Assembly (NCBI GenBank): GCA_028066335.1
Contig: JALCBQ010000003.1
Coordinates: 1 to 54,586 of the forward strand
Direction: 5' to 3'
DNA from: Pirellulaceae bacterium
GTDB taxonomy: Bacteria > Planctomycetota > Planctomycetia > Pirellulales > Pirellulaceae
Length of the DNA: 54,586 nucleotides
The notes below the pieces were generated by a model, which did not search any database, was not told where the DNA came from, and worked only from the letters and a program-made list of their open reading frames with translations. This document shows, one piece after another, positions 17,335 to 27,015 of the stretch. A program made the translations under genes and the position numbers. The first letter of the stretch is position 1, and every line of letters begins with the position of its first letter.

Positions 17335-17698
17335 CAATACACTTTGTCTAAGGAGCGGAACCTAGGTGACAAAACACCCACACAGGTTATTTTTCAATAC
17401 CCATTATCGGTAGAAAAATGCCTCATTTTTCACCGGTTATCTCTGAAAAAAGGGGGATTTCTCTCTAATTCTACTCTATTTTTCGTTCGAGCAGGGCTAA
17501 AAAGTCTATCTTAAAAATAGAGTTTCGGTCTATCTATTCCTCCAATTCTTTTCAAAGACCCTGGTGAATTTCAATACTGCTTCGCCTCTGGTCTCCTCCT
17601 CCTGCAGACACGCATATCTCCCACTCAGCCCAAACAATCGATTCTTCTGAAGTGTCTCATCTCTGCTATTGTATGAATTTCACGGTTGGTCATAGATT
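17335..17698. other. 364-bp intergenic region
   Basis: Lies between two minus-strand genes, so it holds the end of the permease transcript and the promoter of the peptidase. An A/T-rich hairpin, GAAAAATG with CATTTTTC around CCT, is at 17413-17431. I see no convincing gene or RNA. Confidence 0.5.
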
Positions 17699-19441
17699 TT
17701 ACCGTCGACCATAGCCAGTTTGCCACTTCTTTCTCCCCCCTCCACTTATTAGATATCCAAAGCCGAGGGCTACTAGAGCAATCACCACAACCCATAAACA
17801 GACTGCCGCTACTTGGTCATCGGCACCAGAGTGTAAAAGACCAAATATCCGAATTGGCAATGTCTCAATCCCTGGGGGGGCAACCAAAATAGAGGTCGTC
17901 AGCTCACTCCACGCCAACCAATAGGCAACACCCCATGTCAAGACGATCGCCCCAATCGACTGTCGAACTCCAAGATGCCAAAAGGTCGCTACGACGCCCA
18001 AGCCATCTAATTTTGCCGCTTCCAGGGTTGCCACAGGTAACATACGAAATCGATACCAACAGATTAAATAACTTATCGGTAAACTCTTTAAAAAACTGAC
18101 CAATACCAATGGCACAATGGTGTAGTCATAAAAGTAACCCAAAGCAGGAATCAATAATGCCCAACGATTAAAAAAGTCAATTGTCCCAAGGCCAAGAAGT
18201 GGCCCCGGAATAGACAACAAAAAAGCGAGCGTCCCCCAAATTATCCAAGGGGCCCAAAAAAGTCTCTTTCCTTTTGCATGGACAGCAACCCATCCCAACA
18301 GAGCACCAACACTTACAGCTAAAAAAGAGCTAACGGCAGAGACTAAAAAGCTCCAAAAGAATTGCATACGAAAGAGGAAAAGGACGTTCCACATATTCTC
18401 CATCAAACGAGTAAAGCCCCAAAAACGGAGGGGCTTCTGCTCCTCACCAAGAATAACCACAATACCACCATGATAAGCAAGGCTACACATCGGCAGGACG
18501 AACATAATACAAAAGGCAAACCAACATAACAGAGCTCTCCAATGAAACCTAAGATGGCCAAACACTCTATTCACCCAGCTTCCTTCCGATGTTCGGCTTT
18601 TCCGGAAACCTGCCTTTGACAACAGCAGTGGTGTCTCTTTCGGATCAACAATAAATAATTGTCTAAGAAAAATCGCCCCAAGAACAGAACCGAGCAAAAC
18701 AATCCCACCATCGGCGACCGTTTGCCACTGATAGAGCTCAATGTTTTCCCCAAGGGCAAAACCGACATAGATTTCACGTGCATAGGTATTCACCTGATAA
18801 AGATCGGTTACACTAATTTCGGTAAATAAAATTAACCCATTCCATAACGAGGCTGCTACGATCGGAATACGTAGCTGGGGGAGGGTTACTTTCCAGAAAA
18901 CAACATGCGGTGGTACCTCCAGAAGAGCCTGTTCTTCTAAACGACCGGGAAGGTGGTGGTAAAACCAACCGATAAAAAAGAGGTTCCAACCTATGGCATG
19001 AAGAGAGTGTACCCATACCGTACCGAGCCAACCTTCGAGAAAGGGCAGGGGAATCAACAGGGCCAATGTACTTTTATGGTACCAACCATAAGTGGCCAAG
19101 ATCGTATTCCAACCGGCAACTTGAAGATAGAGTGGAACGACCAGAAGAGCAGCAAACCCCAAAAGCAAAAATTTCCGGCCATACGTTTTAGGGTGAAAAA
19201 GAGTTGCGGCTAGAAATATCCCAACAGGTAGTGAAATACCTAAAACGGCAACAATGAGCAAGGTAGTATTTTTTAAAAGCTCTAGGGTACGGTCTGAGGC
19301 TTGCGATCCAACGAGTAGAAGCAGGAAAAAAAAAGCGACCAAGACAAAAAAAGTTTGCCTTGGCCATTTTTCACTTACAGAGACAACGTTCAAACGATCT
19401 CTTCGAAGAGGTCTATCTGGGCCATCGTTATCTGTTTTCAT
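17699..19441 (-). CDS. Two-domain ABC permease, iron(III)-type
   Basis: 580-residue inner-membrane protein with about twelve hydrophobic helices in two homologous halves. Each half has an EAA-type coupling loop: EEQALLEVPPHVVFWKVTLP (about 168-187) and EAAKLDGLGVVATFWHLGV (about 475-493). The fused double permease resembles FbpB/SfuB-type ferric iron importers and related thiamine or phosphonate systems. No solute-binding protein or ATPase gene is adjacent; the neighbours are a peptidase and a hypothetical gene. The partners must be encoded elsewhere, and the substrate is not certain. Confidence 0.88.
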   Translation of the reverse strand: MKTDNDGPDRPLRRDRLNVVSVSEKWPRQTFFVLVAFFFLLLLVGSQASDRTLELLKNTTLLIVAVLGISLPVGIFLAATLFHPKTYGRKFLLLGFAALLVVPLYLQVAGWNTILATYGWYHKSTLALLIPLPFLEGWLGTVWVHSLHAIGWNLFFIGWFYHHLPGRLEEQALLEVPPHVVFWKVTLPQLRIPIVAASLWNGLILFTEISVTDLYQVNTYAREIYVGFALGENIELYQWQTVADGGIVLLGSVLGAIFLRQLFIVDPKETPLLLSKAGFRKSRTSEGSWVNRVFGHLRFHWRALLCWFAFCIMFVLPMCSLAYHGGIVVILGEEQKPLRFWGFTRLMENMWNVLFLFRMQFFWSFLVSAVSSFLAVSVGALLGWVAVHAKGKRLFWAPWIIWGTLAFLLSIPGPLLGLGTIDFFNRWALLIPALGYFYDYTIVPLVLVSFLKSLPISYLICWYRFRMLPVATLEAAKLDGLGVVATFWHLGVRQSIGAIVLTWGVAYWLAWSELTTSILVAPPGIETLPIRIFGLLHSGADDQVAAVCLWVVVIALVALGFGYLISGGGRKKWQTGYGRR

Positions 19442-19527
19442 TCGTGGGCAGATATGGGAGCAAAGGGAAAACTTGTTAAAAGAGCAGGGGTGTATTCGAT
19501 CTTAGTGGCCGCTCCCATTTAAACAAT

Positions 19528-20376
19528 CTATTTTACCAGTTTTTCTTCATATTTAGCCGTATATTTCAGGCGGCTTTCAGCCCCACTAAAGCCGACGATA
19601 TCTTCATCCCAGTCCATCGTTTTGGAAAGAACTCTTCCAGCGAGCATGTCAAACACGACTTGACCATCGGTCAAACGTTGAACGAGTTGTGACTTAATTT
19701 TAGGATCGGCAACAGGAGTAAGAACTTCAGTTTTAATCTGAATCGTGGCAAGGCCATTTTTAACATGAAGTAACTTGTATCGTTGCCTTGTTTTGATCTC
19801 TTTCGATTGGCCATTTGTCTCTTTGACCATGATCGAATGGGGGGAACTCCATGAGGTTCCCGCGGTAATACGTTCGGCAGGCAAAGGGAGGGTAAAATGG
19901 CCAAGGCCGAGGTCGAGCTTCTGCTCTATTTTAGCCTTTCGGGAAACGACTTGTCCCTGTCGATTCAAAACAATGGTTGCAAGAGGCACACCAATTCCGC
20001 GAGCGACCTGTCGGTATTGCAGAGGAACCTCTTTGTCCTCCTGACTGTCAAAGAGAGTCTCTTCCTGGCCCGATATTTTGTTCCGCATGGAAACTTTTTC
20101 GACCATATGAACAAGAGTAAATAGTCCTTTTTCTTCGTCGACTTCGGTAATCTCCCAGAGTTTGGTAGCGACCGACCGTGTTTCAGACTGTTCTTGCGTA
20201 CCACGAATTTTTGTATTGGTAATGCCCAGGTGAGTCACTTCCCAGCGAAGCTTTTCATCAGGCTGAAAACTGTATTGCAAGAGGTGCTTTTCCTCTTCCT
20301 GCTGTTGAGCGAGCACACAACTAACCGTCATGAAAAAAAGAAGTGTCGTCCCAACGTAACTGGCGAAAATTTTCAT
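19528..20376 (-). CDS. Hypothetical exported protein
   Basis: 282 residues from ATG 20376, preceded by AAGGAT 8 bases upstream. The open frame reaches 20397, but that start has no ribosome site. A signal peptide is clear (MKIFASYVGTTLLFFMTVSC then VLAQQ). The mature part is mostly beta-strand, with FQPDEKLRWEVTH, W/E-rich strands and a C-terminal DMLAGRVLSKTMDWDED. I recognise it only as a planctomycete exported beta-rich family, perhaps DUF6263-like; no function is visible. It stands between the permease and NAD kinase. Confidence 0.75.
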   Translation of the reverse strand: MKIFASYVGTTLLFFMTVSCVLAQQQEEEKHLLQYSFQPDEKLRWEVTHLGITNTKIRGTQEQSETRSVATKLWEITEVDEEKGLFTLVHMVEKVSMRNKISGQEETLFDSQEDKEVPLQYRQVARGIGVPLATIVLNRQGQVVSRKAKIEQKLDLGLGHFTLPLPAERITAGTSWSSPHSIMVKETNGQSKEIKTRQRYKLLHVKNGLATIQIKTEVLTPVADPKIKSQLVQRLTDGQVVFDMLAGRVLSKTMDWDEDIVGFSGAESRLKYTAKYEEKLVK

Positions 20377-20573
20377 ACAAATATCCTTAACTGGCACATT
20401 GTCAAGCGAGAGTTATCGTTTCAGAAATAAGGAGCTAAAACTGGTTACTATAAAGGCTACTCCATCTTCTGCCAGTCTACTTTTTTCAGTAATCTGGCTC
20501 AAGAGCAGTTCCCCCATTCATTGTTCCATGGTAAGCCACATAAACGACCAGTGGATACCAAAAGGTGAAAATG

Positions 20574-21476
20574 CTAATGCCGAGAATGGAACTGCAGCTG
20601 CCCCCCCCACCCGAGCTTATCACGGAGGGTTCGGTAAAAATTATGGCCTACAACTTCGATGAGCTGAAACTGATTTTCTGAACGGGTAATTGTCACCCGA
20701 TACTCGGCATCCAGTCTGGAAAACACTTGTCCATCGACAACAACCGAGGTATGCTCTTTGGGCTCACGAACGATGACTTCATAGGTTCGGTCGGCCGTAT
20801 CGATAACGGGCCGAACGGTAAGTGTATGGGGACTAATCGGTGAAATAACAAAAGCTGACAGGTTTTTCCGCAAAATCGGTCCACCTGCCGAAAGGCTATG
20901 GGCCGTCGAGCCGACAGGCGTGCTGATAATAAGACCGTCGCAACTGTAAATGGTCGCCAAAGAGGTATCGACGTAGAGCTCGACATTTAAAATCGAGTAA
21001 GGTGGCCCGTTGAGAATCGCAACCTCATTAAGGCCCATCTGACGTTTGACAAGCTCTCTGCCATGATAAACTGAACAGTCGAACATCAAATGGTGAATGA
21101 CCTTGCATTCGCCCCGACAAACACCTGGCAATACTTTTAAAAACTCTTCTGTCTTTAAATCAGAAAGAAATCCAAGCTTGCCCAGATTGACTCCCAGCAC
21201 AGGAACCTGTTTGACTCCCATAAGGTGAGCCGCACGCAGGATTGCTCCATCTCCACCAAGGACGATCACAAAATCGATTTCGACATCGCCAAAATCTTTT
21301 TCATATTCAAAATCTTCAAAGACGATCTCAACATGCTCTTCGATATGTGGCCGAAGACGATTCGCCGTTGCCAGTATATTTGGACGGTCTCCAGGTCCTA
21401 ACAAGGCAACGCGAGGCTTTTCTTCTTTTCCTCCCCACTCTGGTTCTTCGGCAGGATGACAACTCGAAACGGACAT
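20574..21476 (-). CDS. nadK: NAD kinase
   Basis: Phosphorylates NAD to NADP with ATP or polyphosphate. 300 residues. The GGDG motif is at 74-77 (VLGGDGAILRAA), followed by NLGKLGFLSDL, NEVAIL and the diagnostic DGLIISTPVGSTAHSLSAGGPI. The 20-residue polar N-terminal extension is ordinary. It lies 54 bases downstream of dxs on the same strand and may be cotranscribed, which would tie NADPH supply to the isoprenoid pathway; this is inference. Confidence 0.96.
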   Translation of the reverse strand: MSVSSCHPAEEPEWGGKEEKPRVALLGPGDRPNILATANRLRPHIEEHVEIVFEDFEYEKDFGDVEIDFVIVLGGDGAILRAAHLMGVKQVPVLGVNLGKLGFLSDLKTEEFLKVLPGVCRGECKVIHHLMFDCSVYHGRELVKRQMGLNEVAILNGPPYSILNVELYVDTSLATIYSCDGLIISTPVGSTAHSLSAGGPILRKNLSAFVISPISPHTLTVRPVIDTADRTYEVIVREPKEHTSVVVDGQVFSRLDAEYRVTITRSENQFQLIEVVGHNFYRTLRDKLGWGGQLQFHSRH

Positions 21477-21530
21477 TCAGTTCTTCCAAACAAAAAATGG
21501 TCTTTACAAGAGCGTTAAATAAAAGCCTCA

Positions 21531-23564
21531 TTAGAGAGGAGAAGGGTGTTTCTCGTCAGTAATGGGCATCGGCGGCTGCCCAGCTGACAATCGTTGGCAC
21601 AATTCGACCATATTCGCGGCACATAACCCCATATTAGCCAACAGGTCGGCCCGCTCTCCATGAGGGACAAACCGATCTGGTATTGCCAAAGTATGAATAT
21701 GATCGGTCCGCAAATGTCGCTGAGCCGCCATTTCGAGTAGGGCACCTCCAAACCCGCCGTGCAAAGCGTTCTCTTCGATCGTTATAACAAAAGGATTCTC
21801 TTCGATCGCTTTTGCTAAGATCTCTTCATCAAGGGGCTTGATAAAACGGGCATTAATAATACCGACATGGATTCCTTGCTGGGCCAATAGCTCAGCGGCA
21901 CGAATTGCCTCAACGAGCATTGCGCCGCAGGCGACCAATATTCCCTCCTTTTTACCCCAATCTAAAACTTCGGCCTTTCCTAACTCTATCGGACTTCGTT
22001 TACCAGAAATTTCGTGAGCAACTCCCTTAGGATACCGAACCGAACAGGGCGAACTATGAGAAAGGGAAAAATCAAGCATTTCAGGCAAATCACCCGCATC
22101 ACCTGGAGCCATAACGACCATATTTGGGAATATTCGCATGTAGGAAAGATCAAAAACTCCGTGGTGAGTCGGCCCATCCGGGCCCGAAAGTCCAGCACGA
22201 TCTAACAAAAAGGTAACAGGCAGATTCTGTAAAGCGACCTCTTGAAAAATCTGGTCAAAGCTCCGCTGCAAAAAGGTACTATAAATTGATACGATAGGCC
22301 GCAAGCCAGCTTTTGCCTGACCGGCAGCAAAGGCGACAGCGTGAGATTCGCAAATACCCGTATCAAAAAATCGATCGGGAAACTCTTCACGGACAGGCTC
22401 CATTTTGGTCCCCTGACACATTGCAGCCGTTAAAGCCGTAACTTTTCGGTTTTTTCTCATTTGAACCAAAATGGCATCCCTTGCATGATTCGTAAAGGCA
22501 AGCTTGGGGCTGTTTGTCTCTACCCTCTCCGCAACCTCTTCGGAGGCCTGTCGGGCCACCAGTTCTTTTGAATCGGTATCCGTTTTTTGATCGTCAGCCT
22601 TCCCCCCTTGGGCGTCTTCTTTCTCAAAAACAGCTTTGCCTTCATTCGTTTGGAAAACAGGGGGGGTGTGAAAATAGACGGGGTCTTCAGCAGCTGGCTG
22701 AAAACCGCTCCCCTTTTGTGTAATTACATGAAGGAGTACAGGCCCTTCGGCCTGTTTCGCCATTTTTAGATATTTTCTCAACAAGCGAATGTCGTGCCCG
22801 TCAATCGGACCATAATAACAAAAGTCGAGCTCTTCAAACAACATACCTCCATGAAGACCTGCCTTAACACTCTCTTTTACCTGGGCTAAAAATCGCTCAA
22901 CCGGATCACCAAAGAGTGGAACTTTATGCAAAATTTTTGAAACTTCGTGTTTTAGGCCAGTGTAGAAGGGAGCCGATCGCAAACGATCAAAATAGTTCGC
23001 CACACTACCGACCCGTGGGCAGATTGACATTTCGTTATCATTTAAAATAACGGTAAAATTCCGTTTGTATTGAGCTGCATTGTTGAGCGCTTCAAAAACG
23101 ATCCCCGAGGGGAAAGCTCCATCGCCTATCACGGCGACACTATGCCGATCGTCTTCGCCTAATATTTTATCTCCTGAACGAAGCCCCAACGCCGTCGAAA
23201 GGCTGCAGCCGGCATGTCCTGTCATGAAGAGGTCGTAGTCACTCTCGTTTGGGTTGGGAAACCCCATAAGGCCCCCATAGGTTCGAATTCCAGAGAACTC
23301 TTCGTAACGACCGGTCAATAATTTATGTGGATAAATCTGATGGCCCGTATCCCAGATAATTCGATCGTGTGAAAAATCGTAACAACTATGGAGAGCGATC
23401 GCCAACTCGACTACACCGAGATTCGAGGCGAAGTGTGCCGTTCGAATTGAAAGGAGGTTGCAGAGAACATCACGAATTTCTGTTGCTAGCTCTTCGAGCT
23501 GTGGCTGCTTAAAGTCTTTCAGCTTATGAGGGTCTTTTAGTTCCTCCAGCAAAGGATGTCGCAT
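21531..23564 (-). CDS. dxs: 1-deoxy-D-xylulose-5-phosphate synthase
   Basis: Thiamine-diphosphate enzyme that condenses pyruvate and glyceraldehyde-3-phosphate, the first step of the MEP isoprenoid pathway. 677 residues from ATG 23564, which sits one base past the ispA stop with GAGAGG ahead of it. Visible: the TPP-binding GDGAFPSG with NDNEMSI, the transketolase-like FDTGICESHAVAFAAG with its catalytic Glu, and DRAGLSGPDGPTHHGVFD. The protein is longer than the usual 620 or so because of an acidic, low-complexity linker of about 50 residues (around 310-360, rich in Glu, Lys, Asp) between the first and second domains. It forms an operon with ispA and probably xseB/xseA. Confidence 0.96.
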   Translation of the reverse strand: MRHPLLEELKDPHKLKDFKQPQLEELATEIRDVLCNLLSIRTAHFASNLGVVELAIALHSCYDFSHDRIIWDTGHQIYPHKLLTGRYEEFSGIRTYGGLMGFPNPNESDYDLFMTGHAGCSLSTALGLRSGDKILGEDDRHSVAVIGDGAFPSGIVFEALNNAAQYKRNFTVILNDNEMSICPRVGSVANYFDRLRSAPFYTGLKHEVSKILHKVPLFGDPVERFLAQVKESVKAGLHGGMLFEELDFCYYGPIDGHDIRLLRKYLKMAKQAEGPVLLHVITQKGSGFQPAAEDPVYFHTPPVFQTNEGKAVFEKEDAQGGKADDQKTDTDSKELVARQASEEVAERVETNSPKLAFTNHARDAILVQMRKNRKVTALTAAMCQGTKMEPVREEFPDRFFDTGICESHAVAFAAGQAKAGLRPIVSIYSTFLQRSFDQIFQEVALQNLPVTFLLDRAGLSGPDGPTHHGVFDLSYMRIFPNMVVMAPGDAGDLPEMLDFSLSHSSPCSVRYPKGVAHEISGKRSPIELGKAEVLDWGKKEGILVACGAMLVEAIRAAELLAQQGIHVGIINARFIKPLDEEILAKAIEENPFVITIEENALHGGFGGALLEMAAQRHLRTDHIHTLAIPDRFVPHGERADLLANMGLCAANMVELCQRLSAGQPPMPITDEKHPSPL

Positions 23565-23565
23565 A

Positions 23566-24477
23566 TCATCGGTTCCTCTCAAGAACGTATTGGGCTAGCA
23601 GACGGAGGTTTTCTCCCTTTTCACCTAGCGGCATAATTGCCAAACAAGCCTCTTCAATGAGTTGGCTCGCATACTCTCTGCTCTCTTGAATTCCAATGAG
23701 TCTGGGAAAAGTGAGTTTACCTGCCGTTGCATCTTTTTGTGTCCGTTTTCCTACGAACTTTTCTTCTCCTTGTTCATCAAGGAGATCATCGGTAATCTGG
23801 AACGCAAGGCCGACCTTTTCACTATATTTTTCAAGGAAGGCAATCTCGGCTTCAGAGGCTTTTGCTACCAAGGCCCCCAGCCGCACCGAGACCGAGAACA
23901 TCGCCCCCGTTTTGCGTCGATGAATTTTCATGAGCTGTGCCAAAGCCTCTTCCTTGCCAACCTTTTTTGCAAGTAGTTCAGGAGCCCCAAGATCATCGAC
24001 CTGCCCCCCGATCAATGCCAAAGGACCTGCAGCTGTCGCCAACTCTTTAAGGCACCGTGTTACCAAGCTCGGTGAATCGAGATCGGTCAAAATCTCAAAC
24101 GCACGGGTTAAAAGGGCATCACCTGTAAGGATTGCCGTTGCCTCATCAAAAACAAGGTGGCAAGTCGGCTTGCCCCGCCGTAAATCATCGTCGTCCATGG
24201 CAGGCAAATCGTCATGAACCAACGAGTAACAATGAATCATCTCGACGGCACAAGCTGCAGGTAAGCTTTCGGCGACCTCGCCACTACATGCCTGGGTAGT
24301 CAACAAGACCAAAATCGGTCTTAGCCGCTTGCCAGAATCCAGCAAGACGTAATCAATCGCTTGCGAAAGCTTGTCAGGACAATCTTCAGAAAAACGGGTA
24401 TATTCCTTGAGCGCCCTTTCAATCTGAGGGCGGAGCAGGGCGACCTGAGTCTCAAACGTAGTTTCCGAAGTTTGCAT
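23566..24477 (-). CDS. ispA: Polyprenyl (farnesyl/geranylgeranyl) diphosphate synthase
   Basis: Chain-elongating trans-prenyltransferase that builds C15 or C20 diphosphates from the products of the MEP pathway. 303 residues from ATG 24477; a TTG at 24513 is in frame but adds a non-conserved stretch. First aspartate-rich motif DDLPAMDDDDLRRGKPT, with the family's DDxxxxD spacing; second DDLLDEQGE. GKRLRP binds the allylic diphosphate. Product length cannot be set with confidence. Its stop is one base from the dxs start, a tightly coupled pair. Confidence 0.94.
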   Translation of the reverse strand: MQTSETTFETQVALLRPQIERALKEYTRFSEDCPDKLSQAIDYVLLDSGKRLRPILVLLTTQACSGEVAESLPAACAVEMIHCYSLVHDDLPAMDDDDLRRGKPTCHLVFDEATAILTGDALLTRAFEILTDLDSPSLVTRCLKELATAAGPLALIGGQVDDLGAPELLAKKVGKEEALAQLMKIHRRKTGAMFSVSVRLGALVAKASEAEIAFLEKYSEKVGLAFQITDDLLDEQGEEKFVGKRTQKDATAGKLTFPRLIGIQESREYASQLIEEACLAIMPLGEKGENLRLLAQYVLERNR

Positions 24478-24811
24478 TATTTTATTTGAATTTGATATCG
24501 GTTTACTCAACAACTTTAGTTTTTCGAAAAGCTGAGTTTGGAAAGCCCCTTGTCAACGAACAAAGCTCTCTCTCTGAAAACAGGCCCTAGCTGGGTTTGT
24601 TTACGAGACGTCCCTTTAACGACCGTATCTTGGCGAAGGGACTTAACCAGCGAGAGGCTGCAAATGTCTATTATAATGGCTTTTCTGGTAAAAGAGCTAC
24701 CCATTCACAAAAATTGTCTCTGGAATTTATGGGACAATTGGAGCCAATTTTTCACAAAAAAGAGATTCTGAGTCTTGAACCTGAGCAAGTTTTATTCATA
24801 GAGGGCCACAA
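24478..24811. other. 334-bp gap between xseB and ispA
   Basis: Both flanking genes are on the minus strand. Short open frames occur on either strand, but they lack ribosome sites and recognisable content. No terminator or RNA stands out. The gap is long for genes that often form one operon, so ispA-dxs may have its own promoter here. Confidence 0.5.
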
Positions 24812-25246
24812 TTAAAAAAGGGAGTCATTCTCATCAATATCTGTTTTTTTCGCCTTTTTGGTAATCCGTCGAGTTTTCTTTTTCCTTATATTTGCTTTTT
24901 CACCATCATTTTGATCACTGTCTCCCTCTGATTCACCTAGTTTTACCGTTCCGCCAGAAAGATCGGTCGTTTTTGCACCCTCAAACGGTAAGACAATTTC
25001 GTCACCATTTTCGTCAATCCCTTTGAGAACTTCGACCTTCTGCTCAGCCGCCTGAAGCTTTTGATGACAAAAATTCAAATAAGCGACCCCTTTTTCGTAG
25101 TTCGAAAGCGAATCATCTAGCGAGAGTCCCTCATGTTCAAGTTGAGCGACCATCGTTTCGAGCTCCCCGAGCGCCTCTTCAAAGGAAAGTCCAGAATCAA
25201 TTCGTGGTTTTTCGTTCTTTTTGGTCACAGCCAGACCTACCCTCAT
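24812..25246 (-). CDS. xseB: Exodeoxyribonuclease VII small subunit with long tail
   Basis: Small subunit of exonuclease VII, which degrades single-stranded DNA. The conserved core is residues about 17-70: LSFEEALGELETMVAQLEHEGLSLDDSLSNYEKGVAYL, then a coiled-coil CHQKLQAAEQKVEVL. XseB is normally about 60-90 residues; this one is 144 because of a charged C-terminal extension, acidic in the middle and then strongly basic (KKKTRRITKKAKK). The ATG at 25246 is preferred over a TTG one codon upstream. It lies 31 bases downstream of xseA on the same strand. Confidence 0.92.
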   Translation of the reverse strand: MRVGLAVTKKNEKPRIDSGLSFEEALGELETMVAQLEHEGLSLDDSLSNYEKGVAYLNFCHQKLQAAEQKVEVLKGIDENGDEIVLPFEGAKTTDLSGGTVKLGESEGDSDQNDGEKANIRKKKTRRITKKAKKTDIDENDSLF

Positions 25247-25277
25247 CAATAGACAAAAAAAATTTTAACCGTATACA

Positions 25278-26516
25278 CTAAGGGACTATCTTCGTGATCT
25301 TACTATAAAGGTGGCCACTCGCTAGACGGGTTGTCAAAAGGTCGCCCTCTTTTACCGATTGGGTATCTGTAAGCGAAAGACCATTATGAGTCGTCAAGCT
25401 ATACCCACGGGCCAAAACATTCAACGGACTCAACGATTCGAGCTTGGCAGCCAACGTCTGAAGATGGTGCCTTTGAAGACCAAGCTGGCGAGTTGTCCCT
25501 CTTTGGAGGTTTTGAGTTAATTCATCAAGAAGGCGTTGCCGGTTTTGAATAAGTCGCAGCGGTTCCTCAAAAACCGAGCTCCTTCGTAAAAGCTCAAGCT
25601 GCTGCCTATACTGTAGGAGCTTCTGCTCGGCACTCTGATCCAACTGCTGTCGTAGTTGAGCTAGCGTTGCCAAGAGATCTTCCTTTTTAGGAACAACCAA
25701 TTCAGCCGCCTCGGTCGGAGTGAGCGCCCGAACATCTGCAACCAGATCGGTCAATGTAATATCGATCTCGTGACCAATTGCTGAAACAACAGGTATCGTC
25801 GAGCGAAAAACGGCCCTCACAACAATCTCTTCATTAAAACACCACAGGTCTTCGACACTCCCTCCCCCCCGACCGACAAGAAGTACCTCAGGCCGTTCAT
25901 CAAGGCTGTTTGCCAACTCTATTCCGCGCGCTATCTGGTTCGCAGCACCAACGCCCTGAACGACAGCCGGAATAATTGTTAGTTCAAAGCCAGGCCAGCG
26001 GCGGGTAGCAACTTGTAAAAAATCTCGAATAGCAGCACCACTAGGACTTGTAACAAAAGCGATTTTTTTCGGAAAGTGGGGAAGTCGCTTTTTGTGAACA
26101 GCCTCAAAGAGGCCCTCAGTGGCCAATTTTTTCTGAAGCTGACGAAGTTTTTGTTGAAGTGAACCCTCCCCCTTGGGTCGAACTTCTTTCAGAATAACCT
26201 GATAAGTTCCACGAGGCGCGTATACTTCGACCTTGCCATGGCAGACAATCTCTTGACCATTCTCCAAAGGAACTGGCAATCGGTTTGCCAGATTTTTCCA
26301 AACAATCGCTCGAATTTGTGAGGTCGAATCTTTGAGGGTAAAGTAACAATGCCCCGAGTGGGCTCGGGTTAGGTCGGTCACCTCACCAGCAATTACTACT
26401 GAAAAATACTCACCCTCGATTGTCTCTTTAAGCTTTTGTGTAAGGGCCGAAACAGACAGCGGCTCTTGACTATCGTCAGGTTGTGAATCGAACCCCTCGT
26501 ACATTCTATTTGACAT
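25278..26516 (-). CDS. xseA: Exodeoxyribonuclease VII large subunit
   Basis: Catalytic subunit of exonuclease VII, 412 residues. The N-terminal OB-fold (about 17-115) includes EYFSVVIAGEVTDL and HSGHCYFTLKD. The nuclease domain shows VTSPSGAAIRDF, GRGGGSVEDLWCFNEE, and SAIGHEIDITLTDLVADVRALTPTEAAE, all standard for XseA. A helical coiled-coil region (about 290-370) and the C-terminal LARGYSLT motif complete it. It heads xseA-xseB. Confidence 0.96.
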   Translation of the reverse strand: MSNRMYEGFDSQPDDSQEPLSVSALTQKLKETIEGEYFSVVIAGEVTDLTRAHSGHCYFTLKDSTSQIRAIVWKNLANRLPVPLENGQEIVCHGKVEVYAPRGTYQVILKEVRPKGEGSLQQKLRQLQKKLATEGLFEAVHKKRLPHFPKKIAFVTSPSGAAIRDFLQVATRRWPGFELTIIPAVVQGVGAANQIARGIELANSLDERPEVLLVGRGGGSVEDLWCFNEEIVVRAVFRSTIPVVSAIGHEIDITLTDLVADVRALTPTEAAELVVPKKEDLLATLAQLRQQLDQSAEQKLLQYRQQLELLRRSSVFEEPLRLIQNRQRLLDELTQNLQRGTTRQLGLQRHHLQTLAAKLESLSPLNVLARGYSLTTHNGLSLTDTQSVKEGDLLTTRLASGHLYSKITKIVP

Positions 26517-26595
26517 TTCTTGCTTTTAGGTATTCAGTCTCTCAGCCCGGATAAAAAGGGTGGTTTTAGACAAATAAGAAATGTTGCTCATAAAC

Positions 26596-26928
26596 TTATG
26601 AACCTAATGATTCACTTCCAGCTGGCTGGTTTTTGACCCTTTTTTGAATATCTGTTTCCAACGTTCCAAAGATCGACTCATGACGTTGAATCGAGATATT
26701 CAAAGTCGCCAATAATCGCTTTGCAGTGTAGTAATTCATAACGACCCGCTGAGAAATTTCGACCGGTTTTTGTGGGTTCCCAACAGGTTGTGGGTTGAGG
26801 CCAAAATCGACGAGAAGTTCCTCCGGTGAACCGGTAACTCGACAAAAGTTGGCATAACTACAGACGGTCTTTTCCTCGTTCACTTCGACCGATTTCATCT
26901 TTTCACTGGAAGGAGTTTCACTAGTCAT
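26596..26928 (-). CDS. DUF3467 family protein
   Basis: 110-residue cytosolic protein with no signal peptide. CSYANFCRVTGSPEELLVDFGLNP, ISQRVVMNYYTAKRLLATL and RHESIFGTLETDI are the core of DUF3467, a short family common in planctomycetes and scattered elsewhere. Its function is unknown; homologues are usually single small genes. Nothing in the surroundings (xseA, an acyltransferase) clarifies it. Confidence 0.88.
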   Translation of the reverse strand: MTSETPSSEKMKSVEVNEEKTVCSYANFCRVTGSPEELLVDFGLNPQPVGNPQKPVEISQRVVMNYYTAKRLLATLNISIQRHESIFGTLETDIQKRVKNQPAGSESLGS

Positions 26929-27015
26929 TCTGTTTCTACTTGTTTTAGAGAAGAAGGGGAGTGCAAACTTGCTTGTAAAAATAAGAGCTCTCTAGAATTT
27001 AGCAAAGAAGAAAGA

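Noticed and set aside
24597..24815. Plus frame of 72 codons between ispA and xseB
   Set aside because: Looks protein-like in places but has no ribosome site or known motif and runs into the antisense of xseB.
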